A DNA stretch of 64,000 nucleotides from a bacterium (GCA_023663725.1 JAMPGX010000012.1:1-64000); one strand, 5' to 3'; counted from the stretch's first letter, positions 43,207-52,008 are shown. Program-made: numbers and translations. Notes: generated by a model from the sequence alone, not told the origin.

Positions 43207-43590
43207 CTATAACAATACGGTTGGTTGCAGAGGCGCAGCCGCCTGTATATTGCCTCCGAACAGACATCTGAGCTTGGAGTCCATATTGAGCGCCTGTCCC
43301 CCTTTTACTTTAATCTTTTTGCTGGTCCCTGTCCATTCCTCCACCGTGCAGGGGAGACAGGGCACCGGCGTCAGCACGCCCATGGCTGCGGCTGTGGCGG
43401 CTATCACCATCGGATTGGCCGGATTAGAGCACATACCGAAGGGGAGTATGTTCAACAGCGGAATGTGATCAGATCGCACAGCTACCGGCAGCATCGAGTT
43501 CACCTTTTTGTCCGGAAGCACCATCAGCGGCGCCGGCATATTTCCAAAGCTACATTTTAACAGCGTTCCCTGTATCATTACCGGCTTCAT
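43207..43590 (-). CDS. DUF4280 PAAR-like spike-tip protein
   Basis: 127 residues with 'MIQGTLLKCSFGNMPAPLMVLP', 'SMLPVAVRSDHIPLLNILPFGMC' and 'CLPCTVEEWTGTSKK', the DUF4280 pattern. Cys and Met residues are in conserved places that may bind metal at the tip. It would sharpen the spike. The start overlaps the previous stop by 4 nt. Confidence 0.9.
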   Translation of the reverse strand: MKPVMIQGTLLKCSFGNMPAPLMVLPDKKVNSMLPVAVRSDHIPLLNILPFGMCSNPANPMVIAATAAAMGVLTPVPCLPCTVEEWTGTSKKIKVKGGQALNMDSKLRCLFGGNIQAAAPLQPTVLL

Positions 43591-44156
43591 CTCTCTCTGC
43601 CCTCCACGTCATATTCTCTTTCTCTCACCTGGCTCACGGAGCGCTTTCTGCGGGATGCGATTCGCACAGGCTCCGCCTTGATGTAAACAGCCGGCTGCAG
43701 CGGTCGGTCGAAGCTTCCCCAAAGCCGCATCTTGAATTCCACATCCTCTCTCAGGAAGGAGAGTCGGACCCGCTCCCCGTCCCCAATCTCCAATTCCGGA
43801 TGGTCATATACAATCCGGATAACCTCGCTCAACACAGTCTGTAGCTGCTCCTTCGGCACTCCGCCAAAACGATGCTTCTGATTACAGAAGATTAGATAGG
43901 AAAGCTCCACCGCCTTGGGCGGGAAGCGCCTCTGCGTGCTGCTCAGCTCCGTCTCCGCCGTGAAGGTCAGGGAATAATCCTGAATGTCATACAGATAGAT
44001 TCCCACGCGAAAATCCGCCTCCTCCCAAGGAGATATGAGCAGGATCATATCCTCATCCCGCACATAGATGGGACACAGCCTTGTCCGAAAAAGCTCCAAC
44101 AGGCACTTTCCCATTATCAGCAGCTCACTTTCTAGCCTATCCGCACCGCCGTCCAT
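43587..44156 (-). CDS. Pvc16/Afp16-like cap protein (DUF4255)
   Basis: 189 residues. 'LLISPWEEADFRVGIYLYDIQDY', 'PPKAVELSYLIFCNQKHRFGGVPKEQLQTVLSEVIRIVYD' and 'FLREDVEFKMRLWGSFDRPLQPAVYIKAEPVRI' match the DUF4255 family that terminates tube and sheath growth. The start at 44156 lies 25 nt inside the upstream gene with GGAGG 10 nt before it. Confidence 0.88.
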   Translation of the reverse strand: MDGGADRLESELLIMGKCLLELFRTRLCPIYVRDEDMILLISPWEEADFRVGIYLYDIQDYSLTFTAETELSSTQRRFPPKAVELSYLIFCNQKHRFGGVPKEQLQTVLSEVIRIVYDHPELEIGDGERVRLSFLREDVEFKMRLWGSFDRPLQPAVYIKAEPVRIASRRKRSVSQVREREYDVEGRER

Positions 44157-45721
44157 GAGACAGCCACCTCCCTGCTTCGGCTTCTGCGATTCTTCCGGTC
44201 AAGCCGCAGAGCGATCTGAAAGCTCCCCTCTTCCACATCCTGCAAAAAAGCATACTGTCTGACATGCCTGCAGTCTCGCTCCTCCGGAAACATTCCCTCC
44301 GCCCCGCTCAGAATCCGGTATTGCCTCCCACCGCGCTTCCAGTATACATAATACTGTTCCTCCAGGACTCTTCCACACCAGAGCAGTACCTCCTCCCCAG
44401 GAAAGCCATGGAGAATTCTGTCGGATAGGATGACACTCCCTCTCCGACAGCGCCTGGGAAGGGGAATCACCGCAACTCCTCTGTGAATGCGGTTCTCCCT
44501 CTCCTCCGAGAGCAGTTCTCTGAGCTGCCGTTCCACCGCCTGAGGGTCTGGGAGCGTCAACGGTCCGGGAGAAGACTGTGCAGGAGGTGGTGAGGGAAAC
44601 GGTGGCTGCGGGGAACGCATATAACTCATCAGACTCCTCCATCTGACATCAAGGATACCATTCTCCTCCGCAATCTTTCTCAGCGTCTCCTCCTCCCCGG
44701 GGCGTGTCACTCCACAGCGCACGCCGTTCTCCTTCAGCATGGTAAAAGCATACTGCCCTGGCCGTGAGCCTTCCGACAACTTGAGCCGCGCCAACGGCAC
44801 CCAGTCCTCCTGTGGCTGCCACTGCGATCTCTCCCGCAGATATTTTTTCACAGCCTGCTCAAAGGCTGCGGCTGTCTCTATGCAAAACTGACATGTAGGT
44901 AGCTCCACTGCCTCGGCCTGCTCCGTGATAACCTCCAGATGGGCCAGCTCTAACAACACTGGCAGCTTCCTGTTTTCCTCTGTGCAGATGTCCCATTCCC
45001 GCTGCAGACTGCCCGAGCACATCGCCTGTTCCTCCTCCAGAGCCATAACTGGCTCCCCTGTCTGAGCAAAAACCGCGCCCTGCAGCTTGGCCATGCCCCG
45101 CCACCCGATTCGCACCTCCGCATCCTGAACGGCCCGAGCCTGAATGCACACTCTGAAGAAACTGTCTCTCGGAACTACCCGCGGCACACGCAGCGTCAGC
45201 GTCACGCTCCCGCTGTCATACAATAACTTTTCCTCCGTGAGAGCCTCCTCCATGACCGTCATCCCTGCCTTCAACTCCCGCAGCTGTGCCTCCTCATAGG
45301 CCCGTAGCGCATAGGTCTCGGCGATCCTCACCGGCCTGCTGATCTTCTCTTCCTCCAGCACTGCAAGCTCTGTCTCGATTATTCTCTCTGTATAGTGCAT
45401 TCCCAGAATAAACTCACGGGAGGTCTGCGGACCGAGTCCCTCGATCTCTCCCACCTCCACCTGCCTGTCAACTAAAGCCTCCAGAATTCTTCCCCGAGGA
45501 TCAATGGCGCTCCCATGTAACAGACGCAGATCCCCTTCCGGCGTGGTCTGCACCTGCAAGCCCTCCACTATACCCCAGCCGTGAAACTTGCGATTGATAT
45601 ATTCCAGCTTGCTGTTTCCGTACTCCTGATCCGTGGTAAAATCGCTCGCCCGCAGAAGCTTTCCAGAATAATATGCGCTTCTGATATAAGAGTATTTGCT
45701 TGCGTTTTTCTCGTTGTCCAT
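44132..45721 (-). CDS. First eCIS cluster protein, candidate fibre or accessory component
   Basis: 529 residues. 'AYYSGKLLRASDFTTDQEYGNSK', then 'YINRKFHGWGIVEGLQV' form an N-terminal motif shared by phage-tail-like cluster proteins. A helical region (about 115-175), a beta-rich part and a proline-rich linker (about 365-390, 'PQPPFPSPPPAQSS') follow. The C-terminal part is beta-rich. Proline-linked modular layout suits a surface fibre or collar; the target-binding role is inference. The ATG has GGGGGAGGATAGC upstream. Confidence 0.65.
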   Translation of the reverse strand: MDNEKNASKYSYIRSAYYSGKLLRASDFTTDQEYGNSKLEYINRKFHGWGIVEGLQVQTTPEGDLRLLHGSAIDPRGRILEALVDRQVEVGEIEGLGPQTSREFILGMHYTERIIETELAVLEEEKISRPVRIAETYALRAYEEAQLRELKAGMTVMEEALTEEKLLYDSGSVTLTLRVPRVVPRDSFFRVCIQARAVQDAEVRIGWRGMAKLQGAVFAQTGEPVMALEEEQAMCSGSLQREWDICTEENRKLPVLLELAHLEVITEQAEAVELPTCQFCIETAAAFEQAVKKYLRERSQWQPQEDWVPLARLKLSEGSRPGQYAFTMLKENGVRCGVTRPGEEETLRKIAEENGILDVRWRSLMSYMRSPQPPFPSPPPAQSSPGPLTLPDPQAVERQLRELLSEERENRIHRGVAVIPLPRRCRRGSVILSDRILHGFPGEEVLLWCGRVLEEQYYVYWKRGGRQYRILSGAEGMFPEERDCRHVRQYAFLQDVEEGSFQIALRLDRKNRRSRSREVAVSWTAVRIG

Positions 45722-45763
45722 GCTATCCTCCCCCCGTCGAATCTTGTCGATTTATATTCTACC

Positions 45764-45808
45764 AAACAATCATGCGATTGTTTTATATTTACTACTTATC
45801 TGTAGTAA
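45764..45808. promoter_or_regulatory. Two inverted repeats upstream of the eCIS cluster (candidate operator)
   Basis: An 8-bp inverted repeat AAACAATC/GATTGTTT (45764-45783) and a 7-bp one TTACTAC/GTAGTAA (45789-45808) lie 43-87 nt before the first eCIS gene. No good sigma-A promoter pointing at the cluster was found nearby. They may be binding sites, possibly for the XRE protein in the cluster. Confidence 0.45.
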
Positions 45809-45885
45809 TAAATTGCAATTTTCTCTACTTTAAGTGAAAAAACAAAAAAACATGCATTTATTTCCCATTATAAACGGAAAAAATC

Positions 45886-45914
45886 TTGCATTCGAAAACA
45901 AATCTATGTATAAT
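45886..45914 (+). promoter_or_regulatory. Promoter of the DUF1266 lipoprotein gene
   Basis: TTGCAT (45886-45891) and TATAAT (45909-45914) are 17 nt apart, about 50 nt upstream of the start codon. Confidence 0.8.
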
Positions 45915-45964
45915 GGTCTGGGTCTGGATATTGCATACCTATTATCAATGAACAAGGAGTGAAG

Positions 45965-47287
45965 ATGATGATGAAAAAAAGAAGTGGATTATTATTGGCT
46001 GCGGCGATCAGTCTGATGCTGACGGCCTGCGGCGATCCTGGGGAGACGGTCGGCACATCGCCCAGGGATAGCTCTGAGGAGACCCCTATTCAGAGTGAGT
46101 CTCAGGAGCCTGAGAAGCTGCCTGCCTCTCAGAAATATGCCTCCTCAGACGGCTCTTATCAGGTAGTTCTGCTCGAAGGACTTACACAGACAGACATGCA
46201 ACTCATGGCCGGAGCCACCATGATGGGTTTGGACGGCGGTTCTGAGCGGGTCGGTTTTTCCGGTGTGTCTATTGGATGCTCCAAGGCAAATGTTCCTGGA
46301 GATACAAGCGGTCTGGAAAATCTGGAGGATTATGCGGATTATATCACAGGGATGATCTTGGACGGCTCCGGTGTGACAGTGAGCTGGACGAATACGGACG
46401 CTCCCGCCGTTGACGGCGCCGAGAATTGTCTGGCCAGAGAGGGTGTAGCCAGAAGCGGAATCAGCAAGGGGCAGGCCTATGGATACTATGTGGAATCGGC
46501 AGACAGCTATTATTGTGTAGTCATCGTGGGTAATGACGATGATGTGGAGGAGGCCCGGCAAATCATTGCCCTGGAGCTTCTGAGCGGCACGGCCGGACAG
46601 GGAGGAAGCAAGGACTTTATCAACAGCATGACGGCAGTTCTGGATTCCGTCAATGGGGCCAATCTTCGGGAGACCTATAAGATGCTGGAGGATATGGGCG
46701 CAGACGAGAGCCAGCTTGGGGCATTATCCTCCCAGGCCCAGCAAAGTCTATCCGCCAGCTGGGGCATAGAGGATGCCGCCAGCCTGATGGAAATGGCGGA
46801 TTGGCTGATGAACGAGGGCCATAACCAGGACGCTCTGAAGTTCCTCGGCGAATTTGACGGAACCAATGAGACGGACCGCGACGCCTTCAACTCTAAACTA
46901 ATGGAAGAAAATCTGGATGAGGGAACCGTTATCAGCCTGCTGGCAGCTTATGACGCATGGTCCGCCTATGGAGAAGGCGCTATCGCCGCCTGGGATTTGA
47001 GCCGGGTGGGAACCATTATGGGCTTTGGCTATGCGGCCGGTTATTGTACCTATGAGGAGGCTTTGGACAAAATGCTGGAGGCGGCCGTGAAATCGCAGGA
47101 GCTTTATGATTCCTGGACGGATTTCAATAAGAGCTATCTCTACGGTTATTCCTACTGGGCCGAGGAGTCTCTGGATGACTCGGGAAGCAGCGCCGCAGAG
47201 CGCGCAGGGCTGGTAAGCAGCATGGAAGCCCAGTCCAACGGACCCTTCGCGATAGACTGGAATATGGAACTTACAAAAGAGTGGTAA
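45965..47287 (+). CDS. Lipoprotein with C-terminal DUF1266 domain
   Basis: 440 residues. The signal ends in 'LMLTAC' (lipobox) and a Ser/Glu/Pro linker follows. Residues about 60-205 form a beta-rich domain of unknown type. The C-terminal part (about 250-420) fits DUF1266: 'SWGIEDAASLMEMADWLMNEGHN', 'AWDLSRVGTIMGFGYAAGYCTYEEA' and 'YDSWTDFNKSYLYGYSYWAEE'. The start at 45965 has AAGGAG upstream; two more ATG codons follow at once. It is divergent from the eCIS cluster. Function unknown. Confidence 0.82.
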   Translation: MMMKKRSGLLLAAAISLMLTACGDPGETVGTSPRDSSEETPIQSESQEPEKLPASQKYASSDGSYQVVLLEGLTQTDMQLMAGATMMGLDGGSERVGFSGVSIGCSKANVPGDTSGLENLEDYADYITGMILDGSGVTVSWTNTDAPAVDGAENCLAREGVARSGISKGQAYGYYVESADSYYCVVIVGNDDDVEEARQIIALELLSGTAGQGGSKDFINSMTAVLDSVNGANLRETYKMLEDMGADESQLGALSSQAQQSLSASWGIEDAASLMEMADWLMNEGHNQDALKFLGEFDGTNETDRDAFNSKLMEENLDEGTVISLLAAYDAWSAYGEGAIAAWDLSRVGTIMGFGYAAGYCTYEEALDKMLEAAVKSQELYDSWTDFNKSYLYGYSYWAEESLDDSGSSAAERAGLVSSMEAQSNGPFAIDWNMELTKEW

Positions 47288-47302
47288 ACAGAGCGAAAAG
47301 TG

Positions 47303-47335
47303 AACGCCTTCAGGAAAATTTCTCCTGAAGGCGTT
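47303..47335. terminator. Hairpin between convergent genes
   Basis: A perfect 13-bp stem AACGCCTTCAGGA/TCCTGAAGGCGTT with a 7-nt loop between the lipoprotein and glycosidase stops. T tracts are weak on both sides but the stem is strong. Confidence 0.7.
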
Positions 47336-47347
47336 ATGCTTCCAGCA

Positions 47348-48868
47348 TTATTCTCTGATAATCAATACTGCGATCCCCTCCTTACCAGGCAGATCAATTT
47401 CTACTTTTCCGCTTACTCCAGAAAGTACGCATGTCCTGGTCATTTCCCACATATCCACTATTTCTATCCTATATTTTGAACTCTGAGGGATGTCCAGGAA
47501 TGTTCTTCCAGGGCAAGTCCGAGCAAAGTAGCGGACGAAAAACTGCTCGCCGCATTTTCCTGCATACTCAGTAGTCTTAAACACCTCCTGCTGATTTTTT
47601 TCTCTCTCCCGCTTACGCCAAAGAACAAAAGGGTTATCGCTTTTGCTTTGCGCCTCCATACTTGCCCAATAATCAAAAACCTCCTCGGCCGGCTTATAGT
47701 CCGAAAGCTTCCATCTCTCTAACGCGCCTCCCGCTTCCTCAAGAATCTCTTTCAGAAAAGCGATTCGCGGAGCGCTCTCTCCTTTTAATACGCCTCCCTT
47801 TGCCCACCAAAGCACATCATCCGGTGAGAGAAATGTCTCTCCATGAGTCGCATATGCTCCCACTGCACACAGGCACCAGAAACGATTGGCCATCTCAAAG
47901 CCGGAAATATTTCCCCAGTCCATCCATATATTTCCTTCGTACATACACTCATCATAGATAACCGGCTTCTTATATTTTTCAAGAAATCCAGCGGCCGCCG
48001 AAACATCACTGTATTGCAGACAACAATGTGTAATGGCAGGTCTGGAAAAATCATATATTGCAAACCCCTGATGATTGCTCAGAAGATGATGGTAACAGTC
48101 ATTTTGTGCAATATACTCCTCCACGGTATACCAATCGTCGATACTCCAATCCCACAGAAAATCATACTCATTCGCCATACTCCACCAAACATTGGGGAAA
48201 GCGCTCAATCTCCTCAGAAGATATTCCAAATAGGTCAGATTTTTCTCCATGGGCATTTTGGAAAACCCCCACCGGTCATAGGGATGAAATAAAATCAAAT
48301 CCACCTGAATCCCCATTTTCCCGAGCCTATCTATATATTTTTCCAGCATATCCCAAAACATAAAACACGGACGATCCACATCCCATTCACCATCTGCCTT
48401 TTTCTCAAACGCATAACAGCAGGGCTCGTTGGCGTTGTATAAATAATCCTTGGGAAATACGCACATTCTGACCTTGTTAAAGGAGTTCTGTTCCAATGTG
48501 GCCAATGTCTGCTCAATCAATTCCTCCTTCTGATGCACCAGCGCATAAACAGTTGTTCCAAAAGGGCAGAAAACTGTGCCGTCTTCATATTCAAAATGTG
48601 TCTCTTGCGCTTGAACCATACCATGCGATCTTGCAGGGAGAACCTCCTCCTCTCCTGAGGCATTTACAACGCCCGTTACCTTATAAATGCACTTACCTGA
48701 CCAGGCAGGATAAAATCTGACCTTATATATTCCGTCTCCACAATAAAAGCCCTTTACTACATTTGTTCTTCCGTTCAATGTAAACTCGCCTGTCACATCC
48801 ACATGGACCCACGATTCGCAGGGTTCCTCTCCCCGCAATGTCAACTCAAACGTTTCATATTGTCTCAT
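47348..48868 (-). CDS. Cytoplasmic glycoside hydrolase (DUF5060/DUF4038 type, GH140-related)
   Basis: 506 residues, no signal peptide. The N-terminal beta domain (1-100, DUF5060-like) is followed by a (beta/alpha)8 barrel ('PFGTTVYALVHQ', 'NSFNKVRMCVFPKDYLYN'). The likely catalytic acid is in 'WWSMANEYDFLWDW' and the nucleophile in 'KPVIYDECMYEGN'. A C-terminal beta domain (about 415-506) completes it. Related enzymes cut apiose or similar residues from plant glycans; the exact substrate is unknown. GAGGAGG precedes the ATG. Confidence 0.85.
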   Translation of the reverse strand: MRQYETFELTLRGEEPCESWVHVDVTGEFTLNGRTNVVKGFYCGDGIYKVRFYPAWSGKCIYKVTGVVNASGEEEVLPARSHGMVQAQETHFEYEDGTVFCPFGTTVYALVHQKEELIEQTLATLEQNSFNKVRMCVFPKDYLYNANEPCCYAFEKKADGEWDVDRPCFMFWDMLEKYIDRLGKMGIQVDLILFHPYDRWGFSKMPMEKNLTYLEYLLRRLSAFPNVWWSMANEYDFLWDWSIDDWYTVEEYIAQNDCYHHLLSNHQGFAIYDFSRPAITHCCLQYSDVSAAAGFLEKYKKPVIYDECMYEGNIWMDWGNISGFEMANRFWCLCAVGAYATHGETFLSPDDVLWWAKGGVLKGESAPRIAFLKEILEEAGGALERWKLSDYKPAEEVFDYWASMEAQSKSDNPFVLWRKREREKNQQEVFKTTEYAGKCGEQFFVRYFARTCPGRTFLDIPQSSKYRIEIVDMWEMTRTCVLSGVSGKVEIDLPGKEGIAVLIIRE

Positions 48869-49044
48869 TTATAACATCCTCCTCCAAACATATTTCACTG
48901 GTGACTGCTTCTTATATTTCTTCCAGTATACTGATAATATTCTTCATATCGCTCTATCTCGTTCGACATCTTTAAAAGAGAACATATAGCTATTTTTCCT
49001 GTTAAATTGACTAAGTTTATCGGAATCAACCGTCCCATTGTTCC

Positions 49045-49278
49045 TTATTCCAAAGCGTTTTGCACTACCGCGATGCCATACCCTGGCAAAGTGATGCCAT
49101 CCCGTACCACCTTCCCCGATACCAAATCCAATCCGCTGACCCCCGACACTGATATTGGATTCAGAGAACAATTCAGATAAAATTCATTGTATAAATATAT
49201 ATTATCAAGAAGCTCCCTGTAATTCAACAGCGTTTTTAGGAAACATTTTGATGTACAATCAAATAGTGATATGCACAA
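49045..49278 (-). pseudogene. Remnant resembling the C-terminus of a glycosidase
   Basis: The last about 60 codons before the stop at 49045 read 'ELLDNIYLYNEFYLNC' and 'GVSGLDLVSGKVVRDGITLP' then 'GYGIAVVQN', like the C-terminal beta domain of GH42-type or similar glycosidases. There is no start codon with a ribosome-binding site and no upstream catalytic part. A second short open fragment (49280-49396, another frame) lies beside it. The AT-rich gap 48869-49432 therefore looks like decayed genes. Confidence 0.45.
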
Positions 49279-49432
49279 ATCACTGCTGCTCTTCTATTTC
49301 AGGAGTTCCATTGTAAGGCATAAGATTTAGTCTGGCCTGATAGTATGCTCTCTGCTGTAACAGTTCCTGTATCTCTGATTTAGAAACTAATTTATTTCAA
49401 AAATTCCCAAAAATATACTTATACAAAGGCTT

Positions 49433-51442
49433 TCACTCCGGCAGACTATTTTCGACACACAACGCACCAAATCCTACCCGGTCGCCAGGCACTTCGGCCT
49501 CTCCCCGCAGCGGCTTAGCTCCTTTCCGCAGATATGCCTTCACCTTCTCCCCATACAGAAACACATCGTTTCCCCGCACGATGCCCCATTCCATCAAAAG
49601 CGCCGCAGCTCCTGATACAATCGGCGTGGCAAAAGAGGTTCCGGTAAAAGGGCTGTAGTCTCCATAGAGGTCCGGCGCCAGTATCCCCACACCCGGCGCT
49701 ACCAGGTCAGGCTTCACCAATCCGGCCGATATCACCCCTATGGTGCGATTCGCATCCACATAGCCCCTGCCGGAGAAGTCCGCATAGCTGTCATAGGTAC
49801 TGTCATAGGCTCCCACCGTGATGACCTTGGCCGCCGTGGAGGGAATGGTCAAAGTCACCTCCGGCGTGGGCTGATAGAATCCGCTGCGGTCGCTGCGGGC
49901 TGCATAGCTGGGCAAATATAGATAATATTGCCCTGTGACGGCCTGCACAGGCTCTATGCGGATCGTCCAGACGCCGCTGTTGATATACTGCCTGCTGCCT
50001 GTAGGTCGCCCCCCGATACCCCCTGCCCCCGAACCCCCAACATTGCTCCCCATACCGCCGGAAATCGCACCCTCTGCGCCCTCCGGCACAATCAGTTCCA
50101 GATAGATCTCCTGGGCCACCGAGTAGGGCAGAGGCTTGCCCAGATACACCAGAATCTGCGTCTGTTCCAGCTGCAGGGTGTACTTTCCCCCCTCCACCGA
50201 CTCCGGCAACGGAGCTTCCTGACCGCCGGGAGAGCGCAGATAGATCCGATAGACATCACTGTAATTCTTCCAGAGCTGAATGCTCAGAGAACGCTCATAC
50301 TCCGCCACTGCCAGTTGAATCTCCGCGGTGCGGGCTGTCCCTGAGGCGCCTGCCACGGCTGACGTTCCGACCGTCCCAAGAGGGCCTGACAAGCCGGTTC
50401 TCCCCGCTGCCCCGACAGTTCCAGCCACGCCGCCAGGCCCTGCGCTCCCTCTCTCCGCAAACAGATTGCCCGCCACATGCCCCGCGGAGTTGCCCTCGTT
50501 GCCGCTGCCCACACAGATCACGGTGCGCCCGATCTCCGAGGCGTTATCCAGAAACCGTTCCAGCAGGGAGCCTCCATCGTGGGGACCATAGGTGTTGCCA
50601 AAGCTGAGATTGATCACCAGCGGCATCTCCAGCTCCGCCGCCTTTTGCAGCGCATAAGTCACGCCCCGCATGATCTCGGTAGTGCGGGGAAAGCCATCCT
50701 CATCAGGCAACCCCAGCTTCACCACCAACAGGGAAGCGGCTGGCGCCACTCCCCGATACTGGCCGCCAGGGATGCCGGAGAGCTGATCATACGCTGGAAA
50801 GCAGCCCGCGGCAATCCCCGCCACCGCCGTGCCATGACCGCTCACATCTACACTGGGAAGCAGCATATACCGCTCCTGCGGGCTCAGTGTCGCCAGGGCC
50901 CTGTTGATCTGCTCCGCTGAGTACTCCACTCCCTGCGCAAAGCCTGACGGCGGCTGACGGTCCGCGTTCCCCTCCTCCGGCCGCAGCGTCTGATCCCACA
51001 GATACAGAATTCGGGTTTGGCCCGCGCTGTCCTGGAATTCAGGCCGAGCCAGGTCGATACCTGAGTCCAGCACCGCTATCAGTACCCCTGCCCCAGACAA
51101 AAAAGGAGCCCGCAGCGTTACCTGTGTCATACAGGAATCCGCCGCGGGACCTATGTCCTGGTAATAATACCGCTTGGGCTTTTCCACATATTCTATCTCT
51201 TCAATGTCGCTCACAGCTTCCACCAGCTGCTCCGGCACCGTCAGGATCGCGTAGCTGCCTATCAGATACTCCACCGATACACCCAGAGCCCCCAGACCGT
51301 CCAGGCTCCCGTGGTACTTCACGATCAGTTCCCAGCTGCGATTCTCGCTGTCAAAGCCCACATTCAGATTGTCCGTCTGCAGGCGCACCGCCTCCGGCGT
51401 CTCCAAAGCCAGATTCAATAGATTCTCCAGTTTTTGACTCAT
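49433..51442 (-). CDS. Csp-like subtilisin family (S8) protease with Gly-rich insertions
   Basis: 669 residues, no signal peptide. A pro-like N-terminal region (1-100) precedes the S8 domain: Asp in 'VLIAVLDSGIDLARPEF', His in 'VSGHGTAVAGIAAG', oxyanion Asn in 'VICVGSGNEGNS', Ser in 'GTSFATPIVSGAAAL'. All three catalytic residues are present. This layout, with a long insert before Ser, resembles CspA/B/C of Clostridia, which process germination enzymes. Two Gly/Ala-rich stretches interrupt the insert, one collagen-like with many G-x-x steps (about residues 320-365). AGAGAGGG precedes the ATG at 51442. Confidence 0.88.
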   Translation of the reverse strand: MSQKLENLLNLALETPEAVRLQTDNLNVGFDSENRSWELIVKYHGSLDGLGALGVSVEYLIGSYAILTVPEQLVEAVSDIEEIEYVEKPKRYYYQDIGPAADSCMTQVTLRAPFLSGAGVLIAVLDSGIDLARPEFQDSAGQTRILYLWDQTLRPEEGNADRQPPSGFAQGVEYSAEQINRALATLSPQERYMLLPSVDVSGHGTAVAGIAAGCFPAYDQLSGIPGGQYRGVAPAASLLVVKLGLPDEDGFPRTTEIMRGVTYALQKAAELEMPLVINLSFGNTYGPHDGGSLLERFLDNASEIGRTVICVGSGNEGNSAGHVAGNLFAERGSAGPGGVAGTVGAAGRTGLSGPLGTVGTSAVAGASGTARTAEIQLAVAEYERSLSIQLWKNYSDVYRIYLRSPGGQEAPLPESVEGGKYTLQLEQTQILVYLGKPLPYSVAQEIYLELIVPEGAEGAISGGMGSNVGGSGAGGIGGRPTGSRQYINSGVWTIRIEPVQAVTGQYYLYLPSYAARSDRSGFYQPTPEVTLTIPSTAAKVITVGAYDSTYDSYADFSGRGYVDANRTIGVISAGLVKPDLVAPGVGILAPDLYGDYSPFTGTSFATPIVSGAAALLMEWGIVRGNDVFLYGEKVKAYLRKGAKPLRGEAEVPGDRVGFGALCVENSLPE

Positions 51443-51519
51443 AACCCTCTCTCTGTACGGGATTACCCGACATCTGATACTGCTCCTGAAAAAATATGCA
51501 GTACCGTGAGAAAGTATAC

Positions 51520-52008
51520 CTATTTTTCCTTCGGCATAGTGCCATCCTTCACATACTTGCCCCATGCGCTTTGATACTTAAAGGTATTGATAACCGCATC
51601 AATGGCGATGACCAGAATCCACCAGCCGCTCACAGCTCCTGTTGTGATCAGCAGAAAGATAATGTTAAATCCTCCATATATCAGACACAGTATGGACGCG
51701 ACACGGCTCTTTCCCAGATGTATACCAAGTCCCAGCACAAGTATCAATATGGCATCAATAAAGGAATACGTCTGCAGAACCACCTGTAACACAACATTGA
51801 ACGCCGCTATGATATAGAGCAGAACACCGCAGGCAATGATACTGCTCCTGCAGGATTTCATCGCCGGCAGCTTCAGGAACTCCTTCCTGGTCATCTGCTT
51901 TCCGCTGTACTGCTCCTGGGCACGCTCCTCGTCCGTCACCGCCTGGCCGCAGAACGGACACACCAACGCATTGTTCTCCAACTCACTTCCACACTTACTG
52001 CACTTCAT
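51520..52008 (-). CDS. Zinc-ribbon membrane protein
   Basis: 162 residues. An N-terminal zinc ribbon ('MKCSKCGSELENNALVCPFCGQ') is followed by a charged linker and four hydrophobic segments (about 55-78, 82-98, 103-120, 123-142). GAGGAGG precedes the ATG. Such proteins are common in Clostridia without known roles. It lies alone upstream of the protease gene. Confidence 0.8.
   Translation of the reverse strand: MKCSKCGSELENNALVCPFCGQAVTDEERAQEQYSGKQMTRKEFLKLPAMKSCRSSIIACGVLLYIIAAFNVVLQVVLQTYSFIDAILILVLGLGIHLGKSRVASILCLIYGGFNIIFLLITTGAVSGWWILVIAIDAVINTFKYQSAWGKYVKDGTMPKEK

Noticed and set aside
28046-45721. Prophage or R-type tailocin
   Set aside because: There are no phage replication, packaging, capsid, integrase, holin or endolysin genes. 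DUF4157, DUF4255, the AAA+ ATPase and CIS_tube point to eCIS.
49280-49396. Open minus-strand fragment ending 'NLMPYNGTPEIEEQQ'
   Set aside because: It has no start codon or ribosome-binding site in frame and is preceded by a stop; treated as a remnant and not as a gene.
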